A stretch of DNA of 64,000 nt from Membranipora membranacea (taxonomy: Eukaryota; Bryozoa; Gymnolaemata; Cheilostomatida; Membraniporidae): positions 22,356,283 to 22,420,282 of the forward strand of contig OU612066.1 of assembly GCA_914767715.1 (NCBI GenBank), read 5' to 3'. The notes under the pieces are model-generated. The model worked only from the letters and a program-made list of their open reading frames with translations. It was not told where the DNA came from and ran no database searches. Of this stretch, positions 11,013 to 22,599 are shown piece after piece; the first letter of the stretch is position 1; the number at the start of each line of letters is the position of its first letter. The position numbers and the translations under genes are program-made.

Positions 11013-13410
11013 GTAAGTATTGTCTTTGTCATGACAAGACAAGCAGCTTTGATCTGTGAACACTATGGGCTGGTACAAGCTGATTAGGTAAACATTTGTC
11101 TCTACAGCATAGGGCCTGAATTAATTCACTTCCATTGGTACCTAAATTGGAAAACAATGGAAAGCATAATTAGGAATACTTTGGTCTCAAGAGAGATAGC
11201 CTATTGCAGAATGATCTGAGAATAACATGCACCACCAGATGAGACATAATATCAGTGTTAAATTGGGTTGGGGGGGGGGGGGAGGAGTGTATGATAAAAT
11301 TTGTATAAGATCTGTAAAAATTCTCCACACTTTTGATTTGGGTCGCAAGTCTTCACTCAGTTTGGGTAAGATTCAGGATAATTTGAAGCCTCGTTGAATT
11401 TGGATCTGTCACAATGATGACCACATTACAGCCAAATCACTTGTGGATTTGTTTTAGGTTTAAGATTAGCGTTTGAGATGTGACAGTATAATAATATAAT
11501 ATGAGAGTATATCACTCAATGTGGAATCGTGACCTCAATCTGCTGTTAATTAAGTTTCTCTCTTCTTTTCAGCAAGATGACAAGTTGGTAGACCCAGAAA
11601 TCAGGAGGTCCAGTGCGGGAGTAATTTGGCCCTCGTTTGTTTAGCCAAAACAAGAGTATTCACATTACGAAAAGCGTCATACTACCTGATTTTACACATG
11701 ATATTGTTGCACTTTATCCCAACTAGGAAAGACAGCCCTAACAATAGTGTTAGGCTAGGTAAAGATTATGAATATCTGCATACAAACAGTGATGTGTAAT
11801 AGGTATATGTTCTGTGGAGGTGGGAAAACATAGTTTTCCTTGCAAAAAGAAGCTTGATAGTTTTTCTGGGTGAATGAAACTGAAAAATGGGAGACAGGGA
11901 GGGGATGGAAAAACCCCTAAAAACTGGGAGACTTGTCAGGTATGATTTTCAGCGAGATATTACGTGAGTCAACTGCTGTTATCACCTCTTGTACCACCTA
12001 ATGGCTGACCACAGCAACATCATGCCACACCTATCTCATTATTTCACTTCTAACTCTCATTAAATTTTGAAGTTGATATACATACCTTGTTAATTTGATT
12101 TTTTTTTAATTTCAGCGATTAGGAATTCAGTGTGACATAAGATACTACAATAATGACCGTGTTAAAATCTGGCCATTCCAGTGCTCATATGCATGATAGA
12201 TTGTCTGTTACTACAACACTGCAATGCTCATATGCGATTTACAACTGCCAGGTATGTGGAATCACAGTAGAGCAGTCAAACACCACTAGAAACCCTGGAT
12301 GTGCAGTACAGCTGTTATTTATAATTTAGTGAATATTAACTCTAGTTAGAAGTTGTCATCCGATATTTTCAGAGATAATATTTACGCCTGTGTTACCAAT
12401 GCATGCTGACTATTCTGCTCATGTAGAATAGTAATACAGATGTTTTATTATAAGAACTCAATTCTTCTCTCAGGAAATCTTGACTGCTCACTAGCTTAAG
12501 TTTGATCTGCAAACATCTAGCAAACCCAAGATGTAAGCCTTAGTAACGTATCAGGTTGCCCTATTTCTATAATTATCCGCAAACATTCTGCCAATATTAA
12601 TAAGTTAGTCATGAGTTGTGCACTAATCAACCATAGTGATGGTGGTAGTCATTAACTAGTATCTATATTAAGACACACGCAAGGTGTATTATCACTAACC
12701 TAACCTGAGTAATCCCACCCTGCAATGCAACTTACCAAGTTCGAGTAAAAATCATCGTTCCTGGTGTTACACTGCTGTGTGGGATTCCAAATTACTTGGT
12801 CTTCAACACTTGTCTGCACTTGCAAACTACAGCAACCAACAAAAAGTGACTCCATCTTTCACTCGAGATTTTAGCGGTATGGTTGCTCAGTCTAATAGGA
12901 TGAAGTTATGAAGCCACATGAGAAGCTATCGGTTGTATCGTGTTCTCTCTCACAGACAGTGAACCCCCCCCCCCCCCGTCCACCTTCCAATGAGTATGTA
13001 TGGGAATCTTAGAATAACTGGATACTCTATAGATCAGACCCAGTATTATATTTGTGTTTTTCTGTTTAATGTGGACTGCGGAGTCTCCCAACATACTTGG
13101 TCGAAAGATAATCTCTCACTTGAAACAGTCACAAGGTGACAGCTTGAACTTTAAATTAATCAAGAATTAGTCAAGACTGAAGCCATAATAACCTGCTGAA
13201 AATTTGAATGTGTTCATACCCATAATTAGTTGATCAGATGGCGATTAAAGCAAGCGGCGAAAATAGGTGTAGGTTTGACACCAGCAGTATTAAGAACAGA
13301 GGTAGTCTGATCAAATGAGACTAAGGGATAAATAACTATTCTAACCGGGATTAAAGCAAAATGACTGTATGTTAAAGAGTTTAAACTGCAACATAGATAA
13401 CCACTCTTAC
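11013..13410. other. Non-coding gap where oxidase 3' exons would be expected
   Basis: No exon resembling the C-terminal acyl-CoA oxidase domains was found on either strand. Homopolymer runs occur at 11270-11282 (13 G) and 12964-12977 (14 C); a similar 12-C run is at 10107-10118. The open frame after the AG at about 12117 has no oxidase resemblance. The region matches no other part of the window until about 13400, where unit A homology begins. Confidence 0.55.
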
Positions 13411-13434
13411 AGTTTTGTTTCGCTTATTTGACAG

Positions 13435-13575
13435 GCTATTAAGTTCAGGCCGTTTAACTTATTACACAGCGGTCTGCAGTCAAAACTTGAACAAGGAGGT
13501 TAGTATCGAGCAGTGGAGATTTAGACAGAACTACACACAGAGAGTTTACAGGACACAACTGTTGAGAAACAACAG
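13435..13575 (+). other. Unit A copy of putative TRIM 5' non-coding exon
   Basis: Bounded by a pyrimidine-rich acceptor (tttgacag) and a donor AACAG|GTCAGT. It is homologous to 25215-25339, 25975-26099 and 26733-26857 in unit B and to the split copy 46922-47318 in unit C. All copies lie upstream of a RING exon whose ATG is internal, so a 5' untranslated exon is the simplest reading. Copy A happens to have an open frame through the block, but the unit B copies carry stops in that frame, which argues against coding. Confidence 0.45.
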
Positions 13576-14093
13576 GTCAGTAGTATGCTATGCAATACTA
13601 TTCATCATTTAGTACCAGATGTTAAAATTTTGAATACATGTATCCTAATGTTGTTTTACATCGGTCAAGCTCACAGTGGGCTTTCTACCAATAAAATCTG
13701 GTGTTATAACAACAGTTTGCTGCAAGTGTGAATCAAAACAGTGTTCTTATTTTATTCTCTTGTTCGCTGCCCCATCCTAGATCAAACTTGATCTAGTTTG
13801 TTAGCGGTTGAGTATTCCCCCTCTACTGACATGACTCTGTCGCTGGCAAAGTGGACTAAACTTGATTTAGAGTCTAGACCCTTCCCTGGAAACAGTGATA
13901 AAGTTTCGACTGTAGTAAACAAAAGCCATTACGATTCTAAGGAGGTTATGGATGGTGATGTGCGCCTTCCACAAATCTTTTACACCCTTTGGCAAGCAAA
14001 CATACCTTTGGGAGGCAAGACAGGCTGGACTTGATATTTTAGCTCTAGGTATTGTTAAAGCAATATTATTATGTTGATCGTTGGCTGTTTTAG
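13576..14093. other. Presumed 5' intron of unit A TRIM copy
   Basis: Intervening sequence between the putative 5' exon and the RING exon. An open frame at 13798-14034 has no counterpart in units B or C and is not supported. Confidence 0.4.
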
Positions 14094-14855
14094 GGCTCCA
14101 CCAGGTAGCACAACATCACACAAGAGAAAAGGCCGTCTCCGTAGCAGAAGATACAACCCACCTGGTAGCATGTGGTAACTGCCTTGAAGAGGAGGGGTTT
14201 ATCAATAACCCGATGTTTTTACCCTGTACTCATGTCTGTTGCGAGACTTGTCTGAGGAGGCAACTCAAGAAGACTGATGTAATCGAATGCAGAGTTTTTC
14301 AGTAAGTAACAGGGTCATTGAGCATTGAGATTCATTTCAACAGCAACAATATTTCAGATTGTTGTCTATTTTCAAACAAATTCAGCTTAGGAAGCTTGAT
14401 AATTAACCCTATGGGTCTGTAGCTAACTGTAAAACATTCTTTCACCTAGTTTCGCTCTGCCCAAGATGGTTGGCCTTGTAGTGTTTGTGGGATTAATGTT
14501 GGGATAGTTGAGGTGGGTGGTCTGGAGGGATAATGGTGGTGGATTGAGTGACTTGATGGTCTAAGCGTGATGGGTGGCAGGATTGCGTTGGGCAGATGGG
14601 TAAGAAATGGTAATTCTTATAATATCCTCAACTTGCAATTGCAGTATTAATCAACTAATCAATATGATTTCTGCACAAGATGTTATGATTTGTAGAAACA
14701 AGTTCAAAGTGGTGATAGACAACCTTCCCTCAGCATTAGAGAATGTCCATCCAGCTACATTCTGTGAGCCGTGTGAGAAAAGTGGAAAACTCAAGATGAC
14801 TGCCAACACTTACTGTCTGACCTGTGAACATAAGTACTGTGCTGCTCATCAGAAG
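14094..14855 (+). pseudogene. TRIM-like gene, unit A, ruined (RING and first B-box only)
   Basis: Two exons remain, 14094-14301 (RING) and 14696-14855 (zinc-binding B-box), clearly paralogous to those of the unit B and C genes. Lesions: the initiator ATG of B and C is AAG here, in 'gagaaaaggccg'. The last RING cysteine of 'ECRVCQ' is Phe ('ECRVFQ'), removing a zinc ligand. The second B-box, coiled-coil and propeller exons are absent. The first part of the following intron still matches B and C, and then homology stops near 14960. The splice sites and most zinc ligands survive, so decay looks recent. It cannot be an active E3 ligase. Confidence 0.88.
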
Positions 14856-14959
14856 GTAAATACTAATCGAGAACCTGTGGCTGTGTGTCTGTTAGGCAAT
14901 TCTGAGAACTAATCTTGTAATTTGAACGGCATTATAAGCGAGAGCTATGCTGTGTTTTA

Positions 14960-15665
14960 TATAATAAACAGTGTAAGCTGTATAATTCGAATCCTGTTGA
15001 TATGAAATTCCTGTTAATTCAGACACCTGAGGTTGGTCCCAGCTCAGCCAATGGTTTGTACACCCTGTTAATTCTAAGTTGTAATTGTGATTCGAAGTTG
15101 TGTTCTCTGACCAAAGTAGAAAGTAACTCCACTTTCAGAGATTCGCTTTTGTCAAATCAGACAAAGGAAGTGATCATGATTTTGGATTTAGCACTCGTTA
15201 ACAAAGCTGTCGACCCTGCTTACCCAATTTAGCGGTTACTACTGTTCACTCGGTCATCACTCATCAGTGTTCTATTTCTATTATAACTTGCATAGCACAA
15301 CACTACAAAAAAAAATTTCTTCATACACTCCAATAATGCAAGACCACGAAACACTACTTTGTAAAAATCAGTAGAATTACTCTGACTCTATACATGATCA
15401 AAAGGTGCCTCAAATCTTCATACTGATGGCCTAATGCATCCTAGGAAATATCACCTTCTGGAATGACCAGCAAGGTAGCATAAACTGAACTGGCAATAAA
15501 TGGCAATTTGGCAGTGACATATTTTTCTTAACCAACAGACCGGCAAGCAATGACTCTAGTGTCTAGGTTGACAGAGGACTGAAGCTATCGAGATTAACTT
15601 CATTCCACGCCCTCGCAGTTTATCCAGGTTTCCAAATCAGGTCCAGTGACTTAATATCAATATAG
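14960..15665. other. Gap before C18orf63-like exons
   Basis: The exons for the first roughly 120 residues of the C18orf63 family would be expected here or further upstream, but no frame on this stretch resembles them. An open frame at 15002-15232 is not recognisable. It marks the breakpoint between TRIM homology and the C18orf63-like gene. Confidence 0.45.
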
Positions 15666-18600
15666 TTCATGCTTCAAATACACCCTGACTGCTAAGATGG
15701 CTCCTAACTGGAATATAGTTGGTGATTATCTTGTCCATGGCAGAGAATTTCTTACCGACCCTATGAAGAAAAGTATATTGGAAGTTGATATCAACTTTAC
15801 TCCTGGAAGGTTCACAATAACTCTATCACCTCTGTCAATGACTATTCCAGCTATATCGGTGAGAGTTTAAATATATTTTCCAAATCGATTGCACTTTGGC
15901 TTCAGTTATTACAACAAATTTGCTGCCTCGCTCGTTTGATCTTTTCCAGGCTAGTTGAATACTAATGATATTGTATATCTTAATTGTAGCTAGAAGATTT
16001 GGACATAAGTCTTCATACAATACAGGCATTTGAGAGTGATGAACATGTTGTAATTCCACAGCAGGCTATTGGCAGCAAGTGGTGCCACATTTTACCAAGG
16101 TATGGAGATTTAACAAATTGATGCACAATGTTGATCATTTCATTGCAATCACGTACCAAGTTACCATCATTACCGGTCAAGTCCCTGCAAACAAACCATA
16201 TAATCCGCGTAATAATGGCGTTTGGCCAAGGAGAGGATAACTCTCATCTGCATTTATCAGCAAATCATACAACACAACAAGGAGCTTACTCATTGAATGA
16301 ACAAAACTCAAAAAGCCTAAAACCAGTAATTTTTGTTCTGGTGCAATGTATTCATCTGTATTTGAATAACTCAATGTGAGTTCAGATATTCATTCTCATG
16401 TTATCTGTGGTTGAACCTTTTTTTTAGCAATAAGAAAGGCCAGGTGTTTAGTATAAGTCATACTCTACCCACTTCTGGTGATGGTGGATTCAAATCTTAC
16501 AAAGATATGAAGAGATATTGGAAGAATACATACGGATACAGATTACCTGACTCTGATGAGAACTTGCTCTACTATCAAATCAACTTCAAACTCATCGGAA
16601 GCAAGTTGTTCACGTATCCTTATGATGACCACTAATTTAACTGGAATTCACATTGACAGTGTTTTCAGTGGGTTTCAACGGGGCAAGTGGAGCAGATTTC
16701 AATATAGTTCTAGATTTTGGCTCGTTGATGTGCTTTTGTCTCCCTGGCCATCAAGTTTGATCCTGTTTGCCTGCATTCCAGTTGCTCCCCTTCCCATGGT
16801 CACGCCAGCATGACTAGTGGAGGGGAGCAACTCCTACTGCAGGCAAATGGACCTAAATTCGTCTACACTGGCCTCTGTAAACAGCTGATAGCACATATAC
16901 CTTTCATTGTTTGTTAAATGTACCGAACGAATATGTTGAATGTCTTCTACGGTATGATACTTATAGAACAGAAGTTCCTTCCTTCCAAATATACTTCAAA
17001 ACATTGCTATATTTTATTATATTACATTGTTTTCCTTAGCTTTGTTGAGACAGATATCCCTCAGTTTGTGTGAGACAGTCAGGTTATATCGGTCAGATAT
17101 AGGACAGACAGCCCCTGTGTGATACCTTCATCTCTGATATACGTACTCTGATGAAGTCTGTATGTGGTGTGAAGATATCTTTATCCTGTAATGCTCACAA
17201 CGCTACTCCACAGCTGTATACCATACCGACAAACCATTCAGTGAGTTGCTATTGTTGGGCTGAATTATGTTGGGAGAATTTATTTGTGTACTATTTTTTA
17301 GCCGACCTAGTCAATGTTATAAAATACACTCCGTCACGTAATGTAAGCTTAAAATAATATTATTTTTATTGTGGTTAAGAACCCAAAATTCCACTGTTTA
17401 ATTGATCCCCTTCACTGATAGCCGGAATTCAATGCACTCCCTCTCCATTCATTGGTCTTTTGCATATGTGGTTTGGGCTGATGTTTTATCTCTTCCTTAA
17501 ATTTGGTGAGAAGTTGAAAATACAAAAAAGAACTCCACGGTGACCTGATCTTGTGTTTTGTTATGTCAAATTGACACTGTCTTAAAAACGTTGAGATTGA
17601 AAGCACAAAATCACAATAGAGCCCTCGTAGCAGACACATAACTCTATCCTCTTCTGTTCTAGTTACCCAGTAGACCTAACACTGTTCCAGTTGTCTGTAA
17701 GACCAGCAGTTCATCAGAGGCAATACTCCAGCAGGATAAGCAATCAGCCGAGGCTAAAAAAGAGCAGACAACTTCTACTACAAGTGACTCGCTCAATCTG
17801 ACTAAAGAAACTGTTGTTACTTTACCAGATCATGAAATCAAAGGTGACTTGCCAAATTCACCATTTTTTAGTAGTGCCTTGTTTTTTCTACATGCCTGCT
17901 GCTACTTCCATTTATCTGGGAATTTATACTTGTACAGCTTTTTTACTGATACGAAGTTGATGCTGATAGTATTCTCATTGTAGTTTATGTAATTTCGAGG
18001 GTCAAAATTAGGCTCTTCAGGACCAACGAAGATGAAGCCTCAGATCCCATCATTCCTGATGAAGCAGAGGTTGAAGAGTAAGACCTTCACCAATGACCTC
18101 TCTGTGATCTCTGCTGTCAGCACTGCTTCTACTAATCATCAACTAGGAGGGATAAATCTCAGATTTGCAGATAAACTCTCAACTAAGAATCCTGTCACTC
18201 CGCTGTATATGAAAAATAACAGTAAGTAGAAGTTTGGTAGTGCGTTTCCACTTAATTACACATAAGCCTTACTGTGGAGAAACCCATTGAACCCTATTGT
18301 ACATTTCTCCCTACAGTCGGTAGATCTAGGGCTACATGTTACACACTGGTTGCTGATCCGATATGATTTAGGTTTGAAACTTGAGACTCCTTTCGCCGAA
18401 TATTGTGTTGAGAGACAAAACATTATCGTAGATCAAGATTGATCCAGTTTGCCTGTTCCCACGGCTCGGTTATCCAAATGCTGCAGGTAAATTTGATCAT
18501 ACCTGATCTGAATGGATTGTTCACTGAATGGTATTTCAGGTCACCAAGCTCCTATCCTAGTCTCAGCTGTGAATCTTTCTCTTGTTGAGATGACGACTTC

Positions 18601-19587
18601 CATATATCAGCCTGGTGTAATAGCTAACGCAGCATCGCTGCCTGTCAGTATACTTAAAACACCCAAAGCTGTTTGTGTCAAAAGAGATAGCTCATGTCTC
18701 CCGACATCAACACAGGTAGATGTTAGTCTGATGCCTACGTGTTTGTTTGAATCATGTACTGTAGGTTTAATAAGGATAAGGATTGTCCAATATATTTGTC
18801 TTTTAGTTGCACTTAATTTTTGTAAATTCTGCGGAGAAAGTTAAAAGGGTTTGAATGGTCAGGGCGAGGAGTTAACTCCTTGGTCAGGGTGTGTTGGTTG
18901 ATCTTCTCACCTAATAATTGTTATCCACCTTTGGTGAACGTAGTGGAGGTGTCGATGATCATGTCTATATCTATCCAAGTTTGATCAGGGAGTATGGGAT
19001 ATACCCTCTCTGGGTTATATAATCAGGTTACAAGACACTAAAATAATATTTTTCTGGATTGTGAACAGACAATTCTCATTTATACATATTTTCACTGAAC
19101 ATAACAAAATCTCATTTATATAGCCGATATTGGAGATTATACACCGTTTTTTTTTATCCATTTTTAGTCCTGCTTGCGTCCCATTAGTTCCCAAAATTCT
19201 CTAATTTCATCTTTTCAAGGTTCTATTTCAACCGGGAATCACCCCAAAAATAAAGCATTATTGCAAACTTAGGGTAGTCAGCTCAATGAACTCCCTCTTC
19301 CTCTTCATTGGTCAGCTGACTAGAAAACTTTTTGATACCGCAATCAGTTTGAGACAAGATTGCCAAATACCCAGCTTATGTGATGGTGTATGCACATCAT
19401 ATCATAGATATTGTCCAGCTTCCTCGTGTAATACAATATGAAACGAACTAGGCCATACAATGTAGTTCTTATCCACAACAATAAAGTTTAGTACACAAGT
19501 ACTCTGAGTCATTTTGTTATGATTGAGAATCCCTCTATTTTTCAGGAAAAATCAGAAGCAGAAGGATATATATCTAATCAGATATAA
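15666..19587 (+). CDS. C18orf63: C18orf63-like (DUF4708) protein gene, 5' end missing
   Basis: Eight exons: 15666-15858, 15990-16099, 16428-16613, 17054-17240, 17663-17843, 18021-18221, 18540-18715 and 19546-19587, all with phase-compatible GT/AG borders. The first three reproduce conserved landmarks of the animal C18orf63 family (DUF4708) as I remember them: 'TLTAKMAPNWN', 'GREFL', 'SKWCHILPS', 'KKGQVFSISHTLP', 'YGYRLP', 'INFKLIGSKLFT' and, after the next junction, 'TYPSVCVR'. Later exons are low-complexity and polar, as in the family, ending 'EGYISNQI'. Function is unknown in the family. Faults: N-terminal exons are not found, and an in-frame TAG lies at 17100-17102. An alternative acceptor at 17107 keeps phase and would skip the stop at the cost of 18 codons. 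So it may be a damaged gene or an alternatively spliced one. Its 3' exons are duplicated in units B and C. Confidence 0.75.
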
Positions 19588-20287
19588 CTTGGGAGGCCTC
19601 TCTCTGACCTGTAGGGATTTCAAAACGGAAGCACAGAATACGAGATTCAAAATTATACATACTATTAGGATCAAAGAAAGTGTTTCGGCTTGTAGCGGAA
19701 TCATTTCTAATCACGGATTATACGACAGCTCCAGTATGGATTATTCATCTAGATACTACAGCTATACTGCTAGCTATAATAGGAGTATATGAATAGCAGA
19801 TGTACTTAGTACCTGATAAATCATGAGCTCTATATGACTCTCGTCTCCCAAAGATATGAAACAAAAATCAGGATATTAATGATGTATAAGATCAGTGCGG
19901 AATTATTTCTACTCTTGGATTATGTGGCTGCTCCTGGATGGATTATATTCTTCAAGATATTTCAGCTGTATCAGAATGAAAAAAAGATAACACTCTACTC
20001 AGTCCTCTATTGCAGTACATCCACACAAATATGGTGAGTTTTGGTTTTTGCCTCTCTTTCTTTCAATACAATATAGGTCAATGAACCTTCCATAATTTAT
20101 TGTATTGGAACAGTAAAATACATGCAAAAAATGACTGAACCTGCAAAATGCAATTAACAGGGTAAGCATCTAACAAATGATGCATTGAAATATTGGAAAC
20201 AAAATTGTAATCAACACAGCATGAAGATATGTATAATAGCCTGTGAGCCAGTATGAGTGTAAACATAAATATATATATAGGGAGACA
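19588..20287. other. 3' flank of C18orf63-like gene, convergent with gene D
   Basis: Homologous to 37460-38200 in unit B and 55690-56419 in unit C. Open frames here (for example 19523-19792) run past the C18orf63-like stop in another frame and are not conserved as coding between copies. The two genes converge with about 700 bases between their stop codons. Confidence 0.6.
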
Positions 20288-22559
20288 CTATGAGATAATC
20301 CTGCGTAGAGTGTTTCTCACCAAACTCTTGGCAATCTTAAAACATTTGGTAACTCTTCTCTTTATACCATGCTGAACTCTGCACGTAGCTGATAACTTGT
20401 TAGTAGCCTGAGAGCGTTTCTCACAGAGTCCTAATTTGTCACTAACTGTATCACACGGAATATGAGAGCTTTCATGCTGCACACATGTACCTGGTTCAGG
20501 TTTTATTTCGTCGTCAGTTTCGCTAATCATCTCCACTGAATCTGAAATCAGGTGAAGCATTTGTCAAAGTTTGCCCTCAATCACTGCTATACTCCATCAA
20601 GAGTTAGCCAGGGTAAGGAAATTTCTAATTTATTCATGATCTGTAGTACTCACCCTTGTTACATCTATTAATTGTGAATCTTGGATACTCTCGGTTTGAA
20701 TGAGAGTGATGGCCATGGATGATGGTTAAGATTAACTAAGCAATATCTAGATTAAAATGATTTCCCTGTGTAGTTGAGAATTTCTGCTTTTAAGCTTTTC
20801 TCCATTATTGTTCTTAGTCCGAAAAAAATAACTTACAGGTAAATAAACTACAGAATTATATAGTGAATTGTGAGTAGATAACTCGAAATTTGTACAGCCT
20901 ATTGTATTGTATATATTTATTTGTTTAAAGAGGTTTACAGATAACAGAGTAGTTAAAAAGTAACTTGTTTGAATTCACAGATAAAATATATAAAAGTGGT
21001 GCAATATTGTGAATGGCACTTGAGTGAGTTGGGGAAGTGTATTTTACACACCCATGCAAAAATCTTTATTCATTTAAAAGGATTTAAGCTAAATATGTAG
21101 GCCTTCTACTTTCCCAGCCCCATATCAATCCTTGACCCATTTTAGTATGTAAGTTTATTGATTTCATTACCACCGCTTTAAAGTTCGACACACCCAATCT
21201 AGTGATCGTTATGTTTTCAGAGTTCATGATTTAAGCTTAATAATGGACAGATAGTTTCATCAGAATTTACCAGATCTCATCAAATAAGTAAGAGTTTCTC
21301 ACTCACCCTGAGGAACTGCAAGGGTATTATTCTGTTGCTCCTGTATTTCACTCACTGTCTTCATTTGTTGTGGGCAGAGATATCTCATGATACTGAAGTT
21401 TCTCCCCTTTCAGATTTTCAATGTATGTATATTTCACAGGCTTTAGTAATTGGGTGGTGGCTTCATAGGCATTACTATGAAAATGAGGATATTGTTGGTA
21501 TCACTGTTTGCCACAGATCCTTTTTTGTGGTCAGCTCTACAGATCAGAATTACATAGCAAATAGGGGAACTAAGTTCATCATAGCCTGGATTCTCTCAAG
21601 AGATAACAATATTTTGAGTGTTGTCCATTTAACTGGATTGTGGTTTCTCTCGGTTTGAAAGTGGTTGACAATGTGCCAAATTGTTTTCCAAAATATTCAT
21701 TGAAACTTACACAAAATGGTCATTTGTGATGTTCTGATAGAATAGTGTCGCGAGTGAAGTCTCTTGTTTTTCCAGCTGTGTCAGTTCATTGGCGAACTCC
21801 AGGAGACTTAGATTCAGAGGAGTTTCCAATCCAATTGTGCTATTTGCAATCATAGGATGCTTCAGCGTTGAAAGGTAGCAAAACTTACAACACAGAAGCA
21901 TAGCAGTGGTTAGATAACTCCCAAATAACAATAAAGTCCCTCAGATCAATGAACTAAAGTTCATTGCTCAGATTAGGATATTTACCATCAGAGAATTCAC
22001 ACATCTGATCTTCATCCAAGAAACTTCCCTCCTCTGACCCGTATCCTGCATCTGACTCTGAAAATCAAATGTGTTTTAATAAGTTTCTAAAAAGAATTAG
22101 TTATTATAGTTATATGGTTTGACTTTTTTGTATCGATGGTGATAAATCGTGTCTGAGCTTCTATCGATGACAACAGAACAGCTGTTTTGGTATAGGATTT
22201 TGCCCCACGTTGATACTGTTCAATGACAAAATCAGGTGCTTCAATGAATCATATCATCATCATGACAATAATGTGTTCTTCAAATTAAGACTCACCTTTC
22301 TGGCTTTTGCATGAAGATGCATCCTCTAAATCACTCACATCCCGCTGCTGGCCCTTATGATCATCATTGATATCACTCAACAACCTCAGGCTAACTACCT
22401 CACTACTACAATGGATGAAATGCATGTTATGTGATTTACCTCATAGATTAACCTAGTATTACCATTACTAGTCCACTACTTACTCATTGTGCCGGTGCGC
22501 TCCCAGAAGGCAGCGATTGCATCATCTTTAATAGCGTAACGCCGCTGATGACACATCAT
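20288..22559 (-). pseudogene. Gene D, unit A, internally deleted
   Basis: Exons on the minus strand, 5' to 3': 22484-22559, 22296-22394, 21986-22057, a truncated exon 5 (21711 to about 21829), a truncated exon 6 (from 21307) and 20288-20541. Exons 1-3 and 7 are open and splice in phase. Compared with unit B, two deletions are visible. One of about 790 bp removes exon 4 and the 5' half of exon 5, joining at the shared string 'ccaat'. The other, of about 70-75 bp, removes the 5' half of exon 6 with its acceptor. Exon 1 starts 'MMCHQRRYAIKDD'; exon 3 is acidic ('DAGYGSEEGSF'); exon 7 has an acidic start and a basic, Arg/Lys-rich end 'RRIIS'. I do not recognise the family. This copy preserves the undamaged form of exon 3. 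Confidence 0.7.
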
Positions 22560-22599
22560 CAATGAGAAAAACCTGATGGACTTTTTTGGAGTTCACAGT

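Noticed and set aside
14094-19587. A RING/B-box to C18orf63 fusion gene in unit A
   Set aside because: The B-box exon ends in phase 0, but the first recognised C18orf63 exon needs phase 2. The RING copy also lacks its ATG. No in-frame fusion without unseen exons.
21335-21658. Plus-strand frame of 107 codons (and its twin at 39351-39587)
   Set aside because: Shadow of gene D introns 5 and 6 and exon flanks. The conserved, splice-bounded coding strand is minus.
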